Source: Pseudomonadota bacterium (GTDB taxonomy: Bacteria > Pseudomonadota > Alphaproteobacteria > Micavibrionales > UBA2020). From it: a DNA stretch of 64,000 bases. The number at the start of each line of letters is the position of its first letter. The stretch's first letter is position 1. This document shows positions 25,315-34,179 of this stretch, piece after piece. The notes under the pieces are model-generated. The model was given only the letters and a program-made list of their open reading frames with translations, did no database searches and was not told the origin of the DNA. The translations under genes and the position numbers were made by a program. The stretch is from the NCBI GenBank assembly GCA_021845905.1, contig JAJZVA010000009.1, positions 49,197 through 113,196 of the forward strand, written 5' to 3'.

Positions 25315-26658
25315 ATGTTGCCAAATATAAAGCGTTTTTTCATGGCAACACTGGCCATGATCATGCTTTGCGCGGTATCGCATGTGCCGTCCGCGCAGGC
25401 GCGTTACATCCATCACCATTATTACCACCGCCACTATTATCATTATTTCGATCACCAGATAGAACGCCGCCTGCCGGACAGATTTTCCTATATCGTGATC
25501 GAAGCCACGACCGGCTACGTGCTCAGCTCCTATCACGCAGATAAGCAGCTTTACCCCGCTTCATTAAGCAAACTCATGACCCTTTACCTGACATTCAACG
25601 CGCTGGACGAAGGCCATCTGAGCGTTAACGACTATGTGCCCGTTTCACGTCTGGCGGCATCCCAGGTTCCGTCAAAGATCGGGGTTATTGCCGGCTCCCA
25701 TATCCGCGTAGGCGACTGCATCCGCGCCATCACCACCCACTCAGCCAACGACTGCGCCATGGTTCTCGCCCAGGCCGTCGGCGGAACGGAACGGCACTTC
25801 GCCAAAATGATGACGGCGGAAGCCCGCCGCCTTGGCATGCGCAATTCACATTTCGTCAACCCCACCGGACTTTATAACAAACAGCAATATTCCAGCGCAC
25901 GCGATATGGCGATCCTTGCCCGCGCCCTGATCCGCGACCATCCGAGCTATTACCATTATTTCAGCGTAAAATCTTTCACCTACGGCGGCGAAACGTTTCC
26001 CAACGGCAACGAACTCTTGCGTAGCTATCCCGGTATGGACGGGCTCAAGACAGGCTATATTTACGCATCCGGATACAACCTCGTCTCTTCGGCCGTGCAT
26101 GACGGCACGCGCCTGATCGGCGTCATCTTCGGCGGGCGCACCATCCTCAGCCGCAACAGGAAAATGGTCCAGTTGCTCAATCAGGGCTTTGCGCGCGTGC
26201 GCCGCATCCGCCTGACGACGTTGCTCAATGCCCAAGATGCGCAAAAACTGATTTTGCCGGCGCAAAGGCCTTTCGATCCCGGAACCGGAGAGGAAATCAA
26301 GGCCGGGCCGGAAGAAGACAGCAATGCGCCGTCGCCGCGGTTCCAGCCCATGGGGATGGATACTGCCCGGACCGAGGCGGATAGCGGCGATGCGGATTAT
26401 AACGCCGCCACACATGTCGGACACGACGGCTGGATGATCCAGATCGGCTCTTTTTACAGCCACCGCACCAGCGAACAGGCCTTGCAGGTGGCGCAATCCG
26501 CCTTGCAGGGCGTTGTCAGCGGCACCTCTTCGATCGCGCCGCTCATGACGGTGCACGGTATCGTTTACCGCGCGCGGCTCTCCGGCCTCAACCGGAACGG
26601 CGCTGTCGCCGCCTGCCGCATTCTCAAGGGTAATTGCATCATTCTTTCACTGGAGTGA
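25315..26658 (+). CDS. D-alanyl-D-alanine carboxypeptidase (S11) with SPOR domain
   Basis: Periplasmic penicillin-binding protein that trims peptidoglycan stem peptides. Seen: signal peptide ending AQA (27-29); a His/Tyr-rich segment (31-48, seven His in 15 residues); catalytic SLSK (Ser83, Lys86), SAN (143-145) and KTG (245-247) motifs; a Pro/Glu linker; and a C-terminal SPOR-like domain (about 375-447, MIQIGSFYSHRTSEQALQVA) that would bind denuded septal glycan. Start taken at ATG 25315; a GTG at 25267 in frame adds 16 residues before the signal. The downstream TPR gene begins 4 bp after its stop. Confidence 0.92.
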   Translation: MLPNIKRFFMATLAMIMLCAVSHVPSAQARYIHHHYYHRHYYHYFDHQIERRLPDRFSYIVIEATTGYVLSSYHADKQLYPASLSKLMTLYLTFNALDEGHLSVNDYVPVSRLAASQVPSKIGVIAGSHIRVGDCIRAITTHSANDCAMVLAQAVGGTERHFAKMMTAEARRLGMRNSHFVNPTGLYNKQQYSSARDMAILARALIRDHPSYYHYFSVKSFTYGGETFPNGNELLRSYPGMDGLKTGYIYASGYNLVSSAVHDGTRLIGVIFGGRTILSRNRKMVQLLNQGFARVRRIRLTTLLNAQDAQKLILPAQRPFDPGTGEEIKAGPEEDSNAPSPRFQPMGMDTARTEADSGDADYNAATHVGHDGWMIQIGSFYSHRTSEQALQVAQSALQGVVSGTSSIAPLMTVHGIVYRARLSGLNRNGAVAACRILKGNCIILSLE

Positions 26659-26662
26659 TGAT

Positions 26663-27142
26663 TTGACGGTCCTGCGGAAAATTTTTCTCGGTTTGGCGCT
26701 CACAGTATTGCTCGCCACGACGGCGCATGCGGAAGAAATCATCTTCCGTCAGGATGCCGGCCTCACCAACGCCGAATACTATCTCGCCAACGGCAAATAC
26801 AGCGCCGCCATTCTGGCCGCAGACGGCGTGCTGAAGCGCCACCCGCAGAGCGCCGACGCTTACACTTATCGCGGCTATGCCCTTGATCATCTCGGGGAAA
26901 CGGACGCCGCGGAACAGGACTTTAAACACGCCCTCGCCATCGACCCGACGCACCTCGGCGCCAATGCCTATCTCGCCGACGTTTACCTGCAAAAAGGCCA
27001 AATGGCCCGCGCCATCGAACAGATGCAGGTCATCCGCATGACCTGCGGCCGCACGCAGTGCGCGGAGCTTCTGGCCGTCGAAAGCGCGATCGACCAGTAC
27101 AAAAGCAGTAAAAAACCCGACCAGCCGCAACAAAAAAAGTAA
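26663..27142 (+). CDS. Secreted TPR protein
   Basis: 159 residues with a signal peptide (IFLGLALTVLLATTAHA) and about three tetratricopeptide repeats (AEYYLANGKYSAAILAADGV, GYALDHLGETDAAEQDFKHA, ANAYLADVYLQKGQMARAIE). Probably a periplasmic scaffold. The start is TTG at 26663 with GGAG upstream, since the ATG at 26658 meets a stop at once. It follows the DD-peptidase within 4 bp and is presumably cotranslated with it, which suggests a link to wall remodelling. Confidence 0.85.
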   Translation: MTVLRKIFLGLALTVLLATTAHAEEIIFRQDAGLTNAEYYLANGKYSAAILAADGVLKRHPQSADAYTYRGYALDHLGETDAAEQDFKHALAIDPTHLGANAYLADVYLQKGQMARAIEQMQVIRMTCGRTQCAELLAVESAIDQYKSSKKPDQPQQKK

Positions 27143-27228
27143 AAAACAAGGCTACCAACCGCCAAAGAGTATTGTAATATCGTTTCTCTGCCGCCAAGAA
27201 TGGCGACATGCTCACCCTGAAGGTTTTC

Positions 27229-28572
27229 ATGCGGCGTTTTTTCCACATCCTTTCGTTTTCGTGCTTCATCGCGTCGCTATGCCTCCCGCGCGCCGCGCTG
27301 GCGGATGAGACGGAACGTCTTTATCAAACCTACGGCAATGCCGTTTATCAGGTCGAAGTCATCGACATGACGTCGCAGAAAAAGAACGTCCTTGGCTCCG
27401 GCTTCCAGATCACGCCGGGCGGGCTGATTGCTACCAACTATCATGTCATCGCCGAGGCCTTGCAGCACCCCAGCCGCGACCGCGTCATCTATGTCAGCAA
27501 CAAGGGCGCAATGGGCGCGCTGACCATCGTCGACGTGGACGTCGTTCATGATCTCGCGCTTGTCCAAATGCAAAAGCCGGGAAGAGAATGGCTGAAGCTC
27601 GGCTCTTCCGCTCTGCCCAAGGGCACCGACCTTTATTCCATCGGCAACCCGCACGACCTCGGCTTCACCATCGTGCCCGGCACGTTCAACGGCCTGTCGC
27701 ACGACAGTTTCATCGACAACATCCATTTCTCAGGCGCGCTCAACCCCGGCATGTCCGGCGGCCCAGCCATCGGGCATGATGGCGCCGTCGCGGGCATCAA
27801 CGTCGCCACGGCAGGCAACGGCATCGGCTTCCTTGTACCCGTTGAGCCGTTGAAAGCCCTGCTGGCGCACTACAGAACCCTGCCGCCGCACTATGATTTC
27901 GTCGCGCACGCCGATGCACATTTGCAAACGCAGCTCCTCGCCAGCCAGAACCACAATATTGGAGAACTGCTGGCGAACAAGCACTGGGGCAGCGTGCCCT
28001 TCGGCCCCGTGCGCGTTCCGGGACATATCGATACGGCGCTCAAATGCTGGGGCGGCATGGACAGCAAGGAACGCGACCCCTTTAACGCCTATTTCTCCAT
28101 CTGCTCGACACAGGACCGTCTGTTTCTCGACGAAGGCTTCGATACCGGCGCCGTGCTCTACCGCTATGATTATTTCACCCCGAAAAAACGCCTCAACCTC
28201 GTGCGATTCTACAATTTCTATCAAGGGCAGTTCGGCACGCCCGAAGCCGACTACCAGAACGCCAAGCAGGGCGACGTAACGGACTTCTCTTGCAACGGCC
28301 ACTTCATATGGCATGCGGGATATCGCTGGAAAGCGGATTTTTGCATCCGCCAATACAAAAAATATCCGCAAATTTTCGACATGCACCTTTATATGGCGAT
28401 GGTCGGCGCGGGCAAAAAAGGCTTTATCGTCACGCTGATGGCTCAAGGCGTCTCGAAAGAAAACGCGATCGCCTTCGCCCGCCGTTTTATACATGAAATC
28501 AAGCCCAATCCACCGCACGCGGAACAAAAGCCACCGCATGCCACGGACTCTCACGCGGGAAGCAGGCCATGA
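27229..28572 (+). CDS. Secreted trypsin-like serine protease (S1C/DegP-like fold)
   Basis: 447 residues with a signal peptide (FHILSFSCFIASLCLPRAALA). The protease domain shows the full triad: His in ATNYHVIAEAL, Asp in VVHDLALVQM, Ser in NPGMSGGPAI. No PDZ domain is seen; instead about 230 residues of unrecognised alpha/beta sequence with several Cys follow (CWGGM, SICSTQ, FSCNGHF). Start ATG 27229 has GAAGG upstream; ATG 27208 is an alternative. It overlaps the FHA gene by 4 bp, so the two form a unit. Confidence 0.85.
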   Translation: MRRFFHILSFSCFIASLCLPRAALADETERLYQTYGNAVYQVEVIDMTSQKKNVLGSGFQITPGGLIATNYHVIAEALQHPSRDRVIYVSNKGAMGALTIVDVDVVHDLALVQMQKPGREWLKLGSSALPKGTDLYSIGNPHDLGFTIVPGTFNGLSHDSFIDNIHFSGALNPGMSGGPAIGHDGAVAGINVATAGNGIGFLVPVEPLKALLAHYRTLPPHYDFVAHADAHLQTQLLASQNHNIGELLANKHWGSVPFGPVRVPGHIDTALKCWGGMDSKERDPFNAYFSICSTQDRLFLDEGFDTGAVLYRYDYFTPKKRLNLVRFYNFYQGQFGTPEADYQNAKQGDVTDFSCNGHFIWHAGYRWKADFCIRQYKKYPQIFDMHLYMAMVGAGKKGFIVTLMAQGVSKENAIAFARRFIHEIKPNPPHAEQKPPHATDSHAGSRP

Positions 28573-29576
28573 AATTCATCCTCGAAGTGCGTAACCACGA
28601 TGACGACACGCGGCATTTCGCCTTCACGGATTTTCCGGTCCGCATCGGGCGCGCCTTCAACAACGACATTATTCTCAAAGATCCCTACGTCAGCCCTCAC
28701 CATCTACGGCTGGAATGCGATGGGGAAACTTGCACCGTTACAGACGCAGGAAGCGAAAACGGTTTTCTGCTCAACGGAGAAACGAAATCCGGAACCGTTC
28801 AAGTGAAGTCCGGCGACGCGTTGCGCCTGGGCGAGACGGAAATCGCCCTCTATGCACCGGATCATCCCGTTGCAGACACGCTACCCCTGCACAAGGACTA
28901 CCCCATCTTCTCTTGGGTCGCGCAACCTTTGAACGTGCTTGCCTGCTTTCTGCTGTCCATCGTCATCACTCTCGGTTGGGCATGGCTCGAAATCTGGTCT
29001 GATCAGGAAGGCCTGGCGCTCACCGCAGCCACGGCGGCCACGGCGGGCATTATCATTCTCTGGGCCGCGCTCTGGTCTGTCGGCGGACGCCTGACGCGGC
29101 ACAAAGCGCATTTCAGAAGCCATATCGCGCTGATTTGCCTTTACATGATCGCAGGAACGGTCGCCTGGTACATCGAAGCCTATGCCGATTTCCTCACCAA
29201 CGGCAACTGGCTGTCGCAATGCGTCACTTACGGCCTCAATTTCATCCTGCTTGGATTTTTGCTCTACGGCAGCCTGACGCTTGCATCTAAAATGAGGCAC
29301 AGGAAAAGGGTCTTTGTGGCAACGGCCCTGTCGCTCGGCGTTACGGTCAGTGTCTTTATCTTTACAACCGTGAGCACCAGAAGCTTCAACCAGCAGCCGG
29401 TCTATTCCGCCACGCTGGAACCTTACCTTTCGGGACTGGCGCCGACGCAAACGGTCAACGCGTTCATGGCGGATAACGAGCGCCTGTTCTCGGATAAAAA
29501 ATTCGCGCACGCGATAGCAACACCCGTTCGTCAAAAAGCGCCGCTCATTCCCTTCGCGCGCGCCAGGCACAAGTAA
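28569..29576 (+). CDS. FHA-domain polytopic membrane protein
   Basis: 335 residues. The N-terminal FHA domain (about 1-95) has all phosphothreonine-binding marks: VRIGRAFNNDI, SPHHLRLE, GSENGFLLNG. It is followed by about five membrane helices (LNVLACFLLSIVITLGWAW, AATAGIIILWAALWSV, IALICLYMIAGTVAWYI, LNFILLGFLLYGSLTLA, VFVATALSLGVTVSVFIF) and a periplasmic or cytoplasmic tail. It would read a Thr-phosphorylated partner at the inner membrane. Translationally coupled to the secreted protease; no Ser/Thr kinase gene is in the window. Confidence 0.87.
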   Translation: MKFILEVRNHDDDTRHFAFTDFPVRIGRAFNNDIILKDPYVSPHHLRLECDGETCTVTDAGSENGFLLNGETKSGTVQVKSGDALRLGETEIALYAPDHPVADTLPLHKDYPIFSWVAQPLNVLACFLLSIVITLGWAWLEIWSDQEGLALTAATAATAGIIILWAALWSVGGRLTRHKAHFRSHIALICLYMIAGTVAWYIEAYADFLTNGNWLSQCVTYGLNFILLGFLLYGSLTLASKMRHRKRVFVATALSLGVTVSVFIFTTVSTRSFNQQPVYSATLEPYLSGLAPTQTVNAFMADNERLFSDKKFAHAIATPVRQKAPLIPFARARHK

Positions 29577-29891
29577 AGATCCGGATATTTCCGGACATTG
29601 TCGAATCACATTTTTAATGAATTTCCGTCTAGAATTGAACGAATTGGAAAACCTTAGTTCTATAGTTATGAAAAATAAATTACATTTTCATAATAAATAT
29701 TCGAACATCATATAAGTATTTGATATATATATAAAAAATATTTTAAAATCTAGTTATTTTATAAATTTTATGAAAAAATACGAACCTGATATAGACTCTT
29801 TCTACCGGTCATGATACCAATTTCTCAGTTCCATTTTACCGAAATAACACACGGCATCCGCCCTGCGGCGTGCCGCGCGAAGGACGAGTTG
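29577..29891. other. AT-rich intergenic region before the bactofilin gene (315 bp)
   Basis: Roughly the first 230 bp are markedly AT-rich with several TATAAT-like and ATATAT runs, unlike the GC-rich genes around it. It probably carries the bactofilin promoter. No gene or clear stem-loop terminator for the FHA gene is visible. An in-frame start for bactofilin at 29811 lies in it but lacks a ribosome site. Confidence 0.5.
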
Positions 29892-30470
29892 ATGACGATC
29901 GAGAAAAAAACCATTCGCAGCGATATCCCGGGGAGCCATGTGTTTCTAAACGGAAGCATCGGCTATATCGGCACGGCGACGGATGATCAACGCCGCCTTG
30001 TCGTGCCCCGCAACGTCACGCTGAACGGCAATATCAGCGCCTGCAACACGCTGGTCGTGGAAGGCGTCATCGAGACGGAAAATTTCTCTGCCGCGCGTCT
30101 GGATATCCTCGAACCCGGCCTTTTCAACGGCACTGCTGAAGTGCGGGATTGCGTTATTGCCGGGTGTTTTGAAGGCAAGCTGGTCGTTCATGGCCTCCTG
30201 ACCGTCAAATCAACCGGTCGTATCTTGGGCAACGTCGAATACGGCGCGCTGGAGGCAGAATCCGGTGCGAGAATAGAAGGAAAAATGATCCCCGTGACAG
30301 CGGCGTCCGAAACTCAAGAATCCGCCCTCGAGCTGAGCCTGCCGCCAACAGCGCAAAAGCTCACCAAAGAAGACACCGCGCCTCATAACGTTAAAGCCCT
30401 GTTTACCCCTGAAGAGTCAGACGACAATGCTGGACGTCCGGCCATTTACCGTCGTGCAGCACGCGGCTGA
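29892..30470 (+). CDS. Bactofilin (polymer-forming cytoskeletal protein)
   Basis: 192 residues. Bactofilins form nucleotide-free filaments that localise wall enzymes (family knowledge). Seen: a central right-handed beta-helix with hydrophobic repeats every few residues (VTLNGNISACNTLVVEGVIE, VRDCVIAGCFEGKLVVHG, STGRILGNVEYGALEAESGA), flanked by short disordered ends. Start ATG at 29892 is decided by AAGGACGAG upstream; the earlier 29811 has none. It is followed 15 bp later by a lipoprotein gene, and preceded by wall-active genes. Confidence 0.85.
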   Translation: MTIEKKTIRSDIPGSHVFLNGSIGYIGTATDDQRRLVVPRNVTLNGNISACNTLVVEGVIETENFSAARLDILEPGLFNGTAEVRDCVIAGCFEGKLVVHGLLTVKSTGRILGNVEYGALEAESGARIEGKMIPVTAASETQESALELSLPPTAQKLTKEDTAPHNVKALFTPEESDDNAGRPAIYRRAARG

Positions 30471-30485
30471 GAAGGAGACGCCTCT

Positions 30486-31067
30486 ATGGATATGGTTCTG
30501 AAAAATGCCGATCCGGATGACTTCTTTGCCGTAGCGACAGCTCTGGTCGACAGAAGCTTCATGCTGTTCTACCGCCATGTACGCAGCAATGCCCGCAGGA
30601 TATCACACCTCATCATGGCGCTAGTGCCCTTGATGGTGCTGATGGTCGGGAGCTGCAAAACGCCCCAGTCAGCTTACATGGCAGATGGAATTTACGGCAA
30701 GGTAAGCGCCCGTCAGCTTCAGGGCGATCTTTTTCCCGGCATGACAGCGAACAGCGCCTCTGCCCGTCCCGCGGCAGGCTATATCGCTGAAGCAAGGAAT
30801 TTCGTCGATAGCGAGCCTCATGCTCTCCTGCTCCTGACCCGAACGGATATCGGTTATATATTCGGAGCGCCGTCATTCCGCCGTCACGACGCCAATGCGG
30901 AAGTCTGGCAATACAAGACAAACCGTTGCGTGATCGATTTTTATTTCTATGGCGAAAAACCGGCCGCCTACGTCGATGCGCGCTTGCGCGATCAGTCTCC
31001 CGTTTCCGGACACCAGGAAAGCAAATGCCTCAACGAGATCAATGCCGCAGGCACGGCCAGCACCTAA
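30486..31067 (+). CDS. Putative lipoprotein, unknown function
   Basis: 193 residues. A hydrophobic segment (about 42-56, LIMALVPLMVLMVGSC) ends in a lipobox-like VGSC, but it begins unusually far from the chosen start, so an internal ATG (for example at 30561 or 30615) could be the real one. The C-terminal half contains LTRTDIGYIFGAPSFRRHDANAE and VWQYKTNRCVIDFYFY, a pattern seen in small alphaproteobacterial lipoproteins of unknown role. AGGAGA precedes ATG 30486. It lies 15 bp after bactofilin. Confidence 0.7.
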   Translation: MDMVLKNADPDDFFAVATALVDRSFMLFYRHVRSNARRISHLIMALVPLMVLMVGSCKTPQSAYMADGIYGKVSARQLQGDLFPGMTANSASARPAAGYIAEARNFVDSEPHALLLLTRTDIGYIFGAPSFRRHDANAEVWQYKTNRCVIDFYFYGEKPAAYVDARLRDQSPVSGHQESKCLNEINAAGTAST

Positions 31068-31073
31068 GGTTTT

Positions 31074-31709
31074 TTATACCGCCGTCTTTTCTTTATAAGC
31101 GCATAAATCCCTGACAACGCAGGCCGGGCAGTCCGGCTTGCGCGCTTTGCACACATAGCGACCATGTAAAATCAGCCAGTGATGAGCATGGCGCAAATAT
31201 TGATCAGGCACGGCCTTAAGCAGCTTTTTTTCAACTTCCTCCGGCGTTTTTCCCGCCGCAAGCCCCGTACGATTGCCCACACGAAAGAGATGCGTATCGA
31301 CCGCGATGGTTTTCTCCCCGAACGCGATGTTGAGCACGACATTCGCCGTCTTCCGCCCGACGCCCGGCAGTTTCACCAGCGCCTCGCGCGTTCGCGGCAC
31401 CTTGCCGCGATGTTCAGCAACCAATATTTTCGACAAGGCAATGACGTTTCCGGCCTTCGAATTATAAAGGCCGATAGTCTTGATATACTCCTTCAATCCC
31501 GCTTCACCGAGCCTCACCATCTCTTCCGGCGTCGAAATAACTTTGAAGAGCGCGCGCGTCGCCTTGTTGACGCCCGTGTCCGTCGCCTGCGCCGACAGCA
31601 CCACCGCCACCAACAAGGTGTAATCGTTGGTATATTCCAGCTCGCCTTTCGGCTCGGGATTTTGCTTTTGCAAGCGGGCAAAAAACTCTTTTACTTTCTG
31701 CGGGGTCAT
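31074..31709 (-). CDS. nth: Endonuclease III
   Basis: Base-excision repair glycosylase/AP lyase for oxidised pyrimidines. 211 residues. Seen: helix-hairpin-helix LPGVGRKTANVVL with catalytic Lys, catalytic Asp in VDTHLFRVGNR, and the 4Fe-4S ligand pattern C-x6-C-x2-C-x5-C in CKARKPDCPACVVRDLC. Start ATG 31709. Convergent with the lipoprotein gene, divergent from the methyltransferase gene, with which it shares a 37-bp gap; both are DNA repair genes. Confidence 0.97.
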   Translation of the reverse strand: MTPQKVKEFFARLQKQNPEPKGELEYTNDYTLLVAVVLSAQATDTGVNKATRALFKVISTPEEMVRLGEAGLKEYIKTIGLYNSKAGNVIALSKILVAEHRGKVPRTREALVKLPGVGRKTANVVLNIAFGEKTIAVDTHLFRVGNRTGLAAGKTPEEVEKKLLKAVPDQYLRHAHHWLILHGRYVCKARKPDCPACVVRDLCAYKEKTAV

Positions 31710-31746
31710 GCGTTAAATTTTAGCATTCAAACGAGGGAACGGCAAA

Positions 31747-32280
31747 ATGAAAGTCATTACACACAAGGCGGCGCGGGCGACACGCGGCAAAAACCTGACC
31801 ATCGTCTGGGGAATACATGATTTCCCAGTCGGAAAAATTCTGGTCGCCCTGACGGCGGAAGGGCTTTGCTGGCTCGGCATCAACTGCGGCAAGGCGAAAC
31901 TGCGCGAGAACTGGAAAGGCGCCGAACTCGTCGAAGACAATGCCGCAACCGCAAAGGTCGCACGGGATATAGCCCGCCTCTGGCCGCAACAGCTAGATAA
32001 ATTGCCCGTGCCTGTCGTGTTATACGGAACGGAATTTCAACTGAAGGTCTGGAAGGAACTGCTGAAAGTCAAATCCGGCGCGACCGTTACTTATGCGCAC
32101 ATCGCCGGAAAAATAGGCAGACCGGCCGCCGTGCGCGCCGTCGGATCCGCCGTCGGCAAGAATACCGTTTCCATCGTCGTTCCCTGCCACCGCGTGGTGA
32201 ACAAAACATCGGGAATAATCAACTACGGATGGGGCCCCGCGCTCAAAATCGCGCTTCTCAAAGGCGAGAACGCACTCTGA
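31747..32280 (+). CDS. Methylated-DNA-protein cysteine methyltransferase (MGMT/Ogt-like)
   Basis: Suicide repair protein that takes alkyl groups from O6-methylguanine. 177 residues. Seen: helix-turn-helix GATVTYAHIAGKIGRPAAVRA, with Arg finger region, and active-site VVPCHRVV; Asn-hinge and C-terminal GIINYGWGPALKIALLKGE. An N-terminal pseudo-RNase-H-like domain precedes it. Resembles the C-terminal half of Ada; no AdaA (Cys-zinc) part is fused. Abuts the next, convergent gene. Confidence 0.93.
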   Translation: MKVITHKAARATRGKNLTIVWGIHDFPVGKILVALTAEGLCWLGINCGKAKLRENWKGAELVEDNAATAKVARDIARLWPQQLDKLPVPVVLYGTEFQLKVWKELLKVKSGATVTYAHIAGKIGRPAAVRAVGSAVGKNTVSIVVPCHRVVNKTSGIINYGWGPALKIALLKGENAL

Positions 32281-32856
32281 TCAAAAACCCGGCTTCGGTG
32301 CGTGGCGCACCGGACGCGCGGGAACCGGCCAGATCTGAACGCCGGACTTATTGTAAGCTTTATCGTTCTTTTCAAGCTTTATATACTCCCCGCCGCGCCC
32401 AAAAGGATTGTCAATGAAAAGCTTGTCCGCGGGGTATTCTTTGAACATGTCGCGCAAAGAGAGCGTTCCGTAGGCAATAAAAACCTTATCTTCTTCTGCA
32501 AATGTAAGCCCTTTCAACTCCTCCGGATACGGGCGCGGGTTCTTGTAAAAAGATTCGGCAATCGATAAAAGACGTGCATCTTCACGCAGCAACTCTGCCT
32601 CGCAAAAAGCGACGATATCCGCCGCCGTCAAAACTTTTTCCACGTGCAGATAGTGTTTTCCGGACAGATTCGAATGCGCGTCCGAAAGCGTTTTTCCGTC
32701 CGGCGTAACGGCGTTGACTTCATAGGTTTCAAAAAACGACATCTTGTTCTCAAGGCCGTATGTGACGGCGTCCTGAAGGTCTTTTATCTCGATGGCGCCG
32801 CCGTCATCATACATCCGCGTTTTAAAACGCGCGTATGTCTTGGTTTTCTTTTTCAT
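32281..32856 (-). CDS. Hypothetical protein
   Basis: Not recognised. 191 residues, soluble, mixed alpha/beta, without signal or membrane segment. N-terminus is basic (MKKKTKTYARFKTR). The middle has a helical, acidic stretch (AADIVAFCEAELLREDARLL) and the end is Pro-rich and basic (PARPVRHAPKPGF). The stop abuts the MGMT stop (convergent). With the next gene it forms a short two-orphan group on the minus strand, probably lineage-specific. Confidence 0.65.
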   Translation of the reverse strand: MKKKTKTYARFKTRMYDDGGAIEIKDLQDAVTYGLENKMSFFETYEVNAVTPDGKTLSDAHSNLSGKHYLHVEKVLTAADIVAFCEAELLREDARLLSIAESFYKNPRPYPEELKGLTFAEEDKVFIAYGTLSLRDMFKEYPADKLFIDNPFGRGGEYIKLEKNDKAYNKSGVQIWPVPARPVRHAPKPGF

Positions 32857-32876
32857 CCTGAATAAAAATCCGTTGA

Positions 32877-33206
32877 TTAAAACTTGAAAGGACCTCTCTT
32901 CGGACGCGGAGATCCCGCTCGTCTAGGTTCAGGCGCGTGCTGTGCGGGCTTATTCATATCCTGTGCCGCCTGCCCGCCTTCAACGATACTGTCTATCGCC
33001 CGGTCGAAACGTTCAGAGGCCCGCGCGACGGTTTGCACGATTTTCCCGGCGGCGTTCCGCCCTTTGGCTATATAAGCGTCTGCCGCTTTCTTATATGCGT
33101 CGGCGATTTTTCTGCCTTCGTTCGCGACTTTTTTCACTTCTGCGGCGGCTTGCCTTGCCTTTTCCGTCAGCTTGTTAAACTTTGATTTTCCGTCTTCGGG
33201 CGTCAT
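32877..33206 (-). CDS. Small helical hypothetical protein
   Basis: Not recognised. 109 residues, Ala/Lys-rich and almost wholly helical (about 10-85: KARQAAAEVKKVANEGRKIA and similar), looking like an amphipathic or coiled-coil protein, with a basic Pro/Arg tail ending KRGPFKF. No signal peptide. Start ATG 33206 has AAGGAAA upstream; the longer start at 33260 is weaker. Upstream is the dapB terminus; it lies 20 bp before the preceding orphan on the same strand and is likely cotranscribed with it. Confidence 0.65.
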   Translation of the reverse strand: MTPEDGKSKFNKLTEKARQAAAEVKKVANEGRKIADAYKKAADAYIAKGRNAAGKIVQTVARASERFDRAIDSIVEGGQAAQDMNKPAQHAPEPRRAGSPRPKRGPFKF

Positions 33207-33320
33207 TTTATTTTCCTTAAAATCTATTTGTTTTCTGAAAGGCAAAGGCCTTTGGATCAAGGCTGGCTTTATTTATAAAAGATATATTTTATATGTCAAT
33301 ATGGACTTTGATATTGAGCC

Positions 33321-34106
33321 TTATACGTCCAGAACGTTGTGCATGGAGTACAGCCCCGCTGGCTGGTCTTTGAGCCACAAAGCCGCTTTGATGGCCCCTT
33401 TGGCAAAGATAGAGCGATCCGTCGCGCGATGGGTCAGTTCCAGACGCTCGCCGAGACCCGCAAAGGTCACTCTGTGCTCACCGACAATATCGCCTCCGCG
33501 GGAAACCGTCATGCCTATAGCGCCCGTCCGGCGCGGCCCGACGCTTGGCACGTGATAAACGAGAGAATCCTCCAGCTTGACATCACGCCCTTTCGCCGCG
33601 GCACGCGCCACTGCCAGCGCCGTGCCTGAAGGCGCATCGACCTTATGGTGATGATGCGCCTCAAAAATCTCGATATCGAACGTCTCGTCCAGTTTCGCCG
33701 CCGCCTGCTCGACGAGCGCCAGAAGAAGGTTGATCCCGATACTCATGTTCGCCGTATAGAAAACAGCCGTCTTTTTGGAGGCGGCGATCAGCGCCTCCTC
33801 TTCGGCGGTGCTGAGGCCTGTCGTGCCGACGACAAGCGGCTTCCTGTGCTGCGCTGCGAGACCCGCATGAACGGCGCAAGCATCCGGCGCAGTGAAATCG
33901 ATCAAAACGTCACAATTTTCAAATGCGGCCTCGACATCTGTGGTGATTTTAACTCCGCCCGACACTTTACTGCCGACATCCGCGCTGTCGTTCTGCTCAA
34001 CCGCCGCAACGAGATGGATTTTGTCCTGCTTGCCGGCTTCCAAAATTTCGCCGATGATCATCTTTCCCATGCGGCCGCCCGCGCCCAAAACACCTATTTT
34101 CGTCAT
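33321..34106 (-). CDS. dapB: 4-hydroxy-tetrahydrodipicolinate reductase
   Basis: Lysine/meso-diaminopimelate pathway enzyme using NAD(P)H. 261 residues. Seen: nucleotide-binding GVLGAGGRMGK, catalytic EAHHHHKVDAPSGTAL, and the C-terminal dimer region ending LYSMHNVLDV. Start at ATG 34106 is fixed by GGGAGG upstream; 34160 is the longer frame. Supplies diaminopimelate for peptidoglycan. It follows dnaJ with a 73-bp gap on the same strand. Confidence 0.97.
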   Translation of the reverse strand: MTKIGVLGAGGRMGKMIIGEILEAGKQDKIHLVAAVEQNDSADVGSKVSGGVKITTDVEAAFENCDVLIDFTAPDACAVHAGLAAQHRKPLVVGTTGLSTAEEEALIAASKKTAVFYTANMSIGINLLLALVEQAAAKLDETFDIEIFEAHHHHKVDAPSGTALAVARAAAKGRDVKLEDSLVYHVPSVGPRRTGAIGMTVSRGGDIVGEHRVTFAGLGERLELTHRATDRSIFAKGAIKAALWLKDQPAGLYSMHNVLDV

Positions 34107-34179
34107 AATAATGCCTCCCGTCTCTAAAAGAACTATAACCGCTCGGGAAGCGCCGCACAACTTGGCGCGAAAAGAAACG

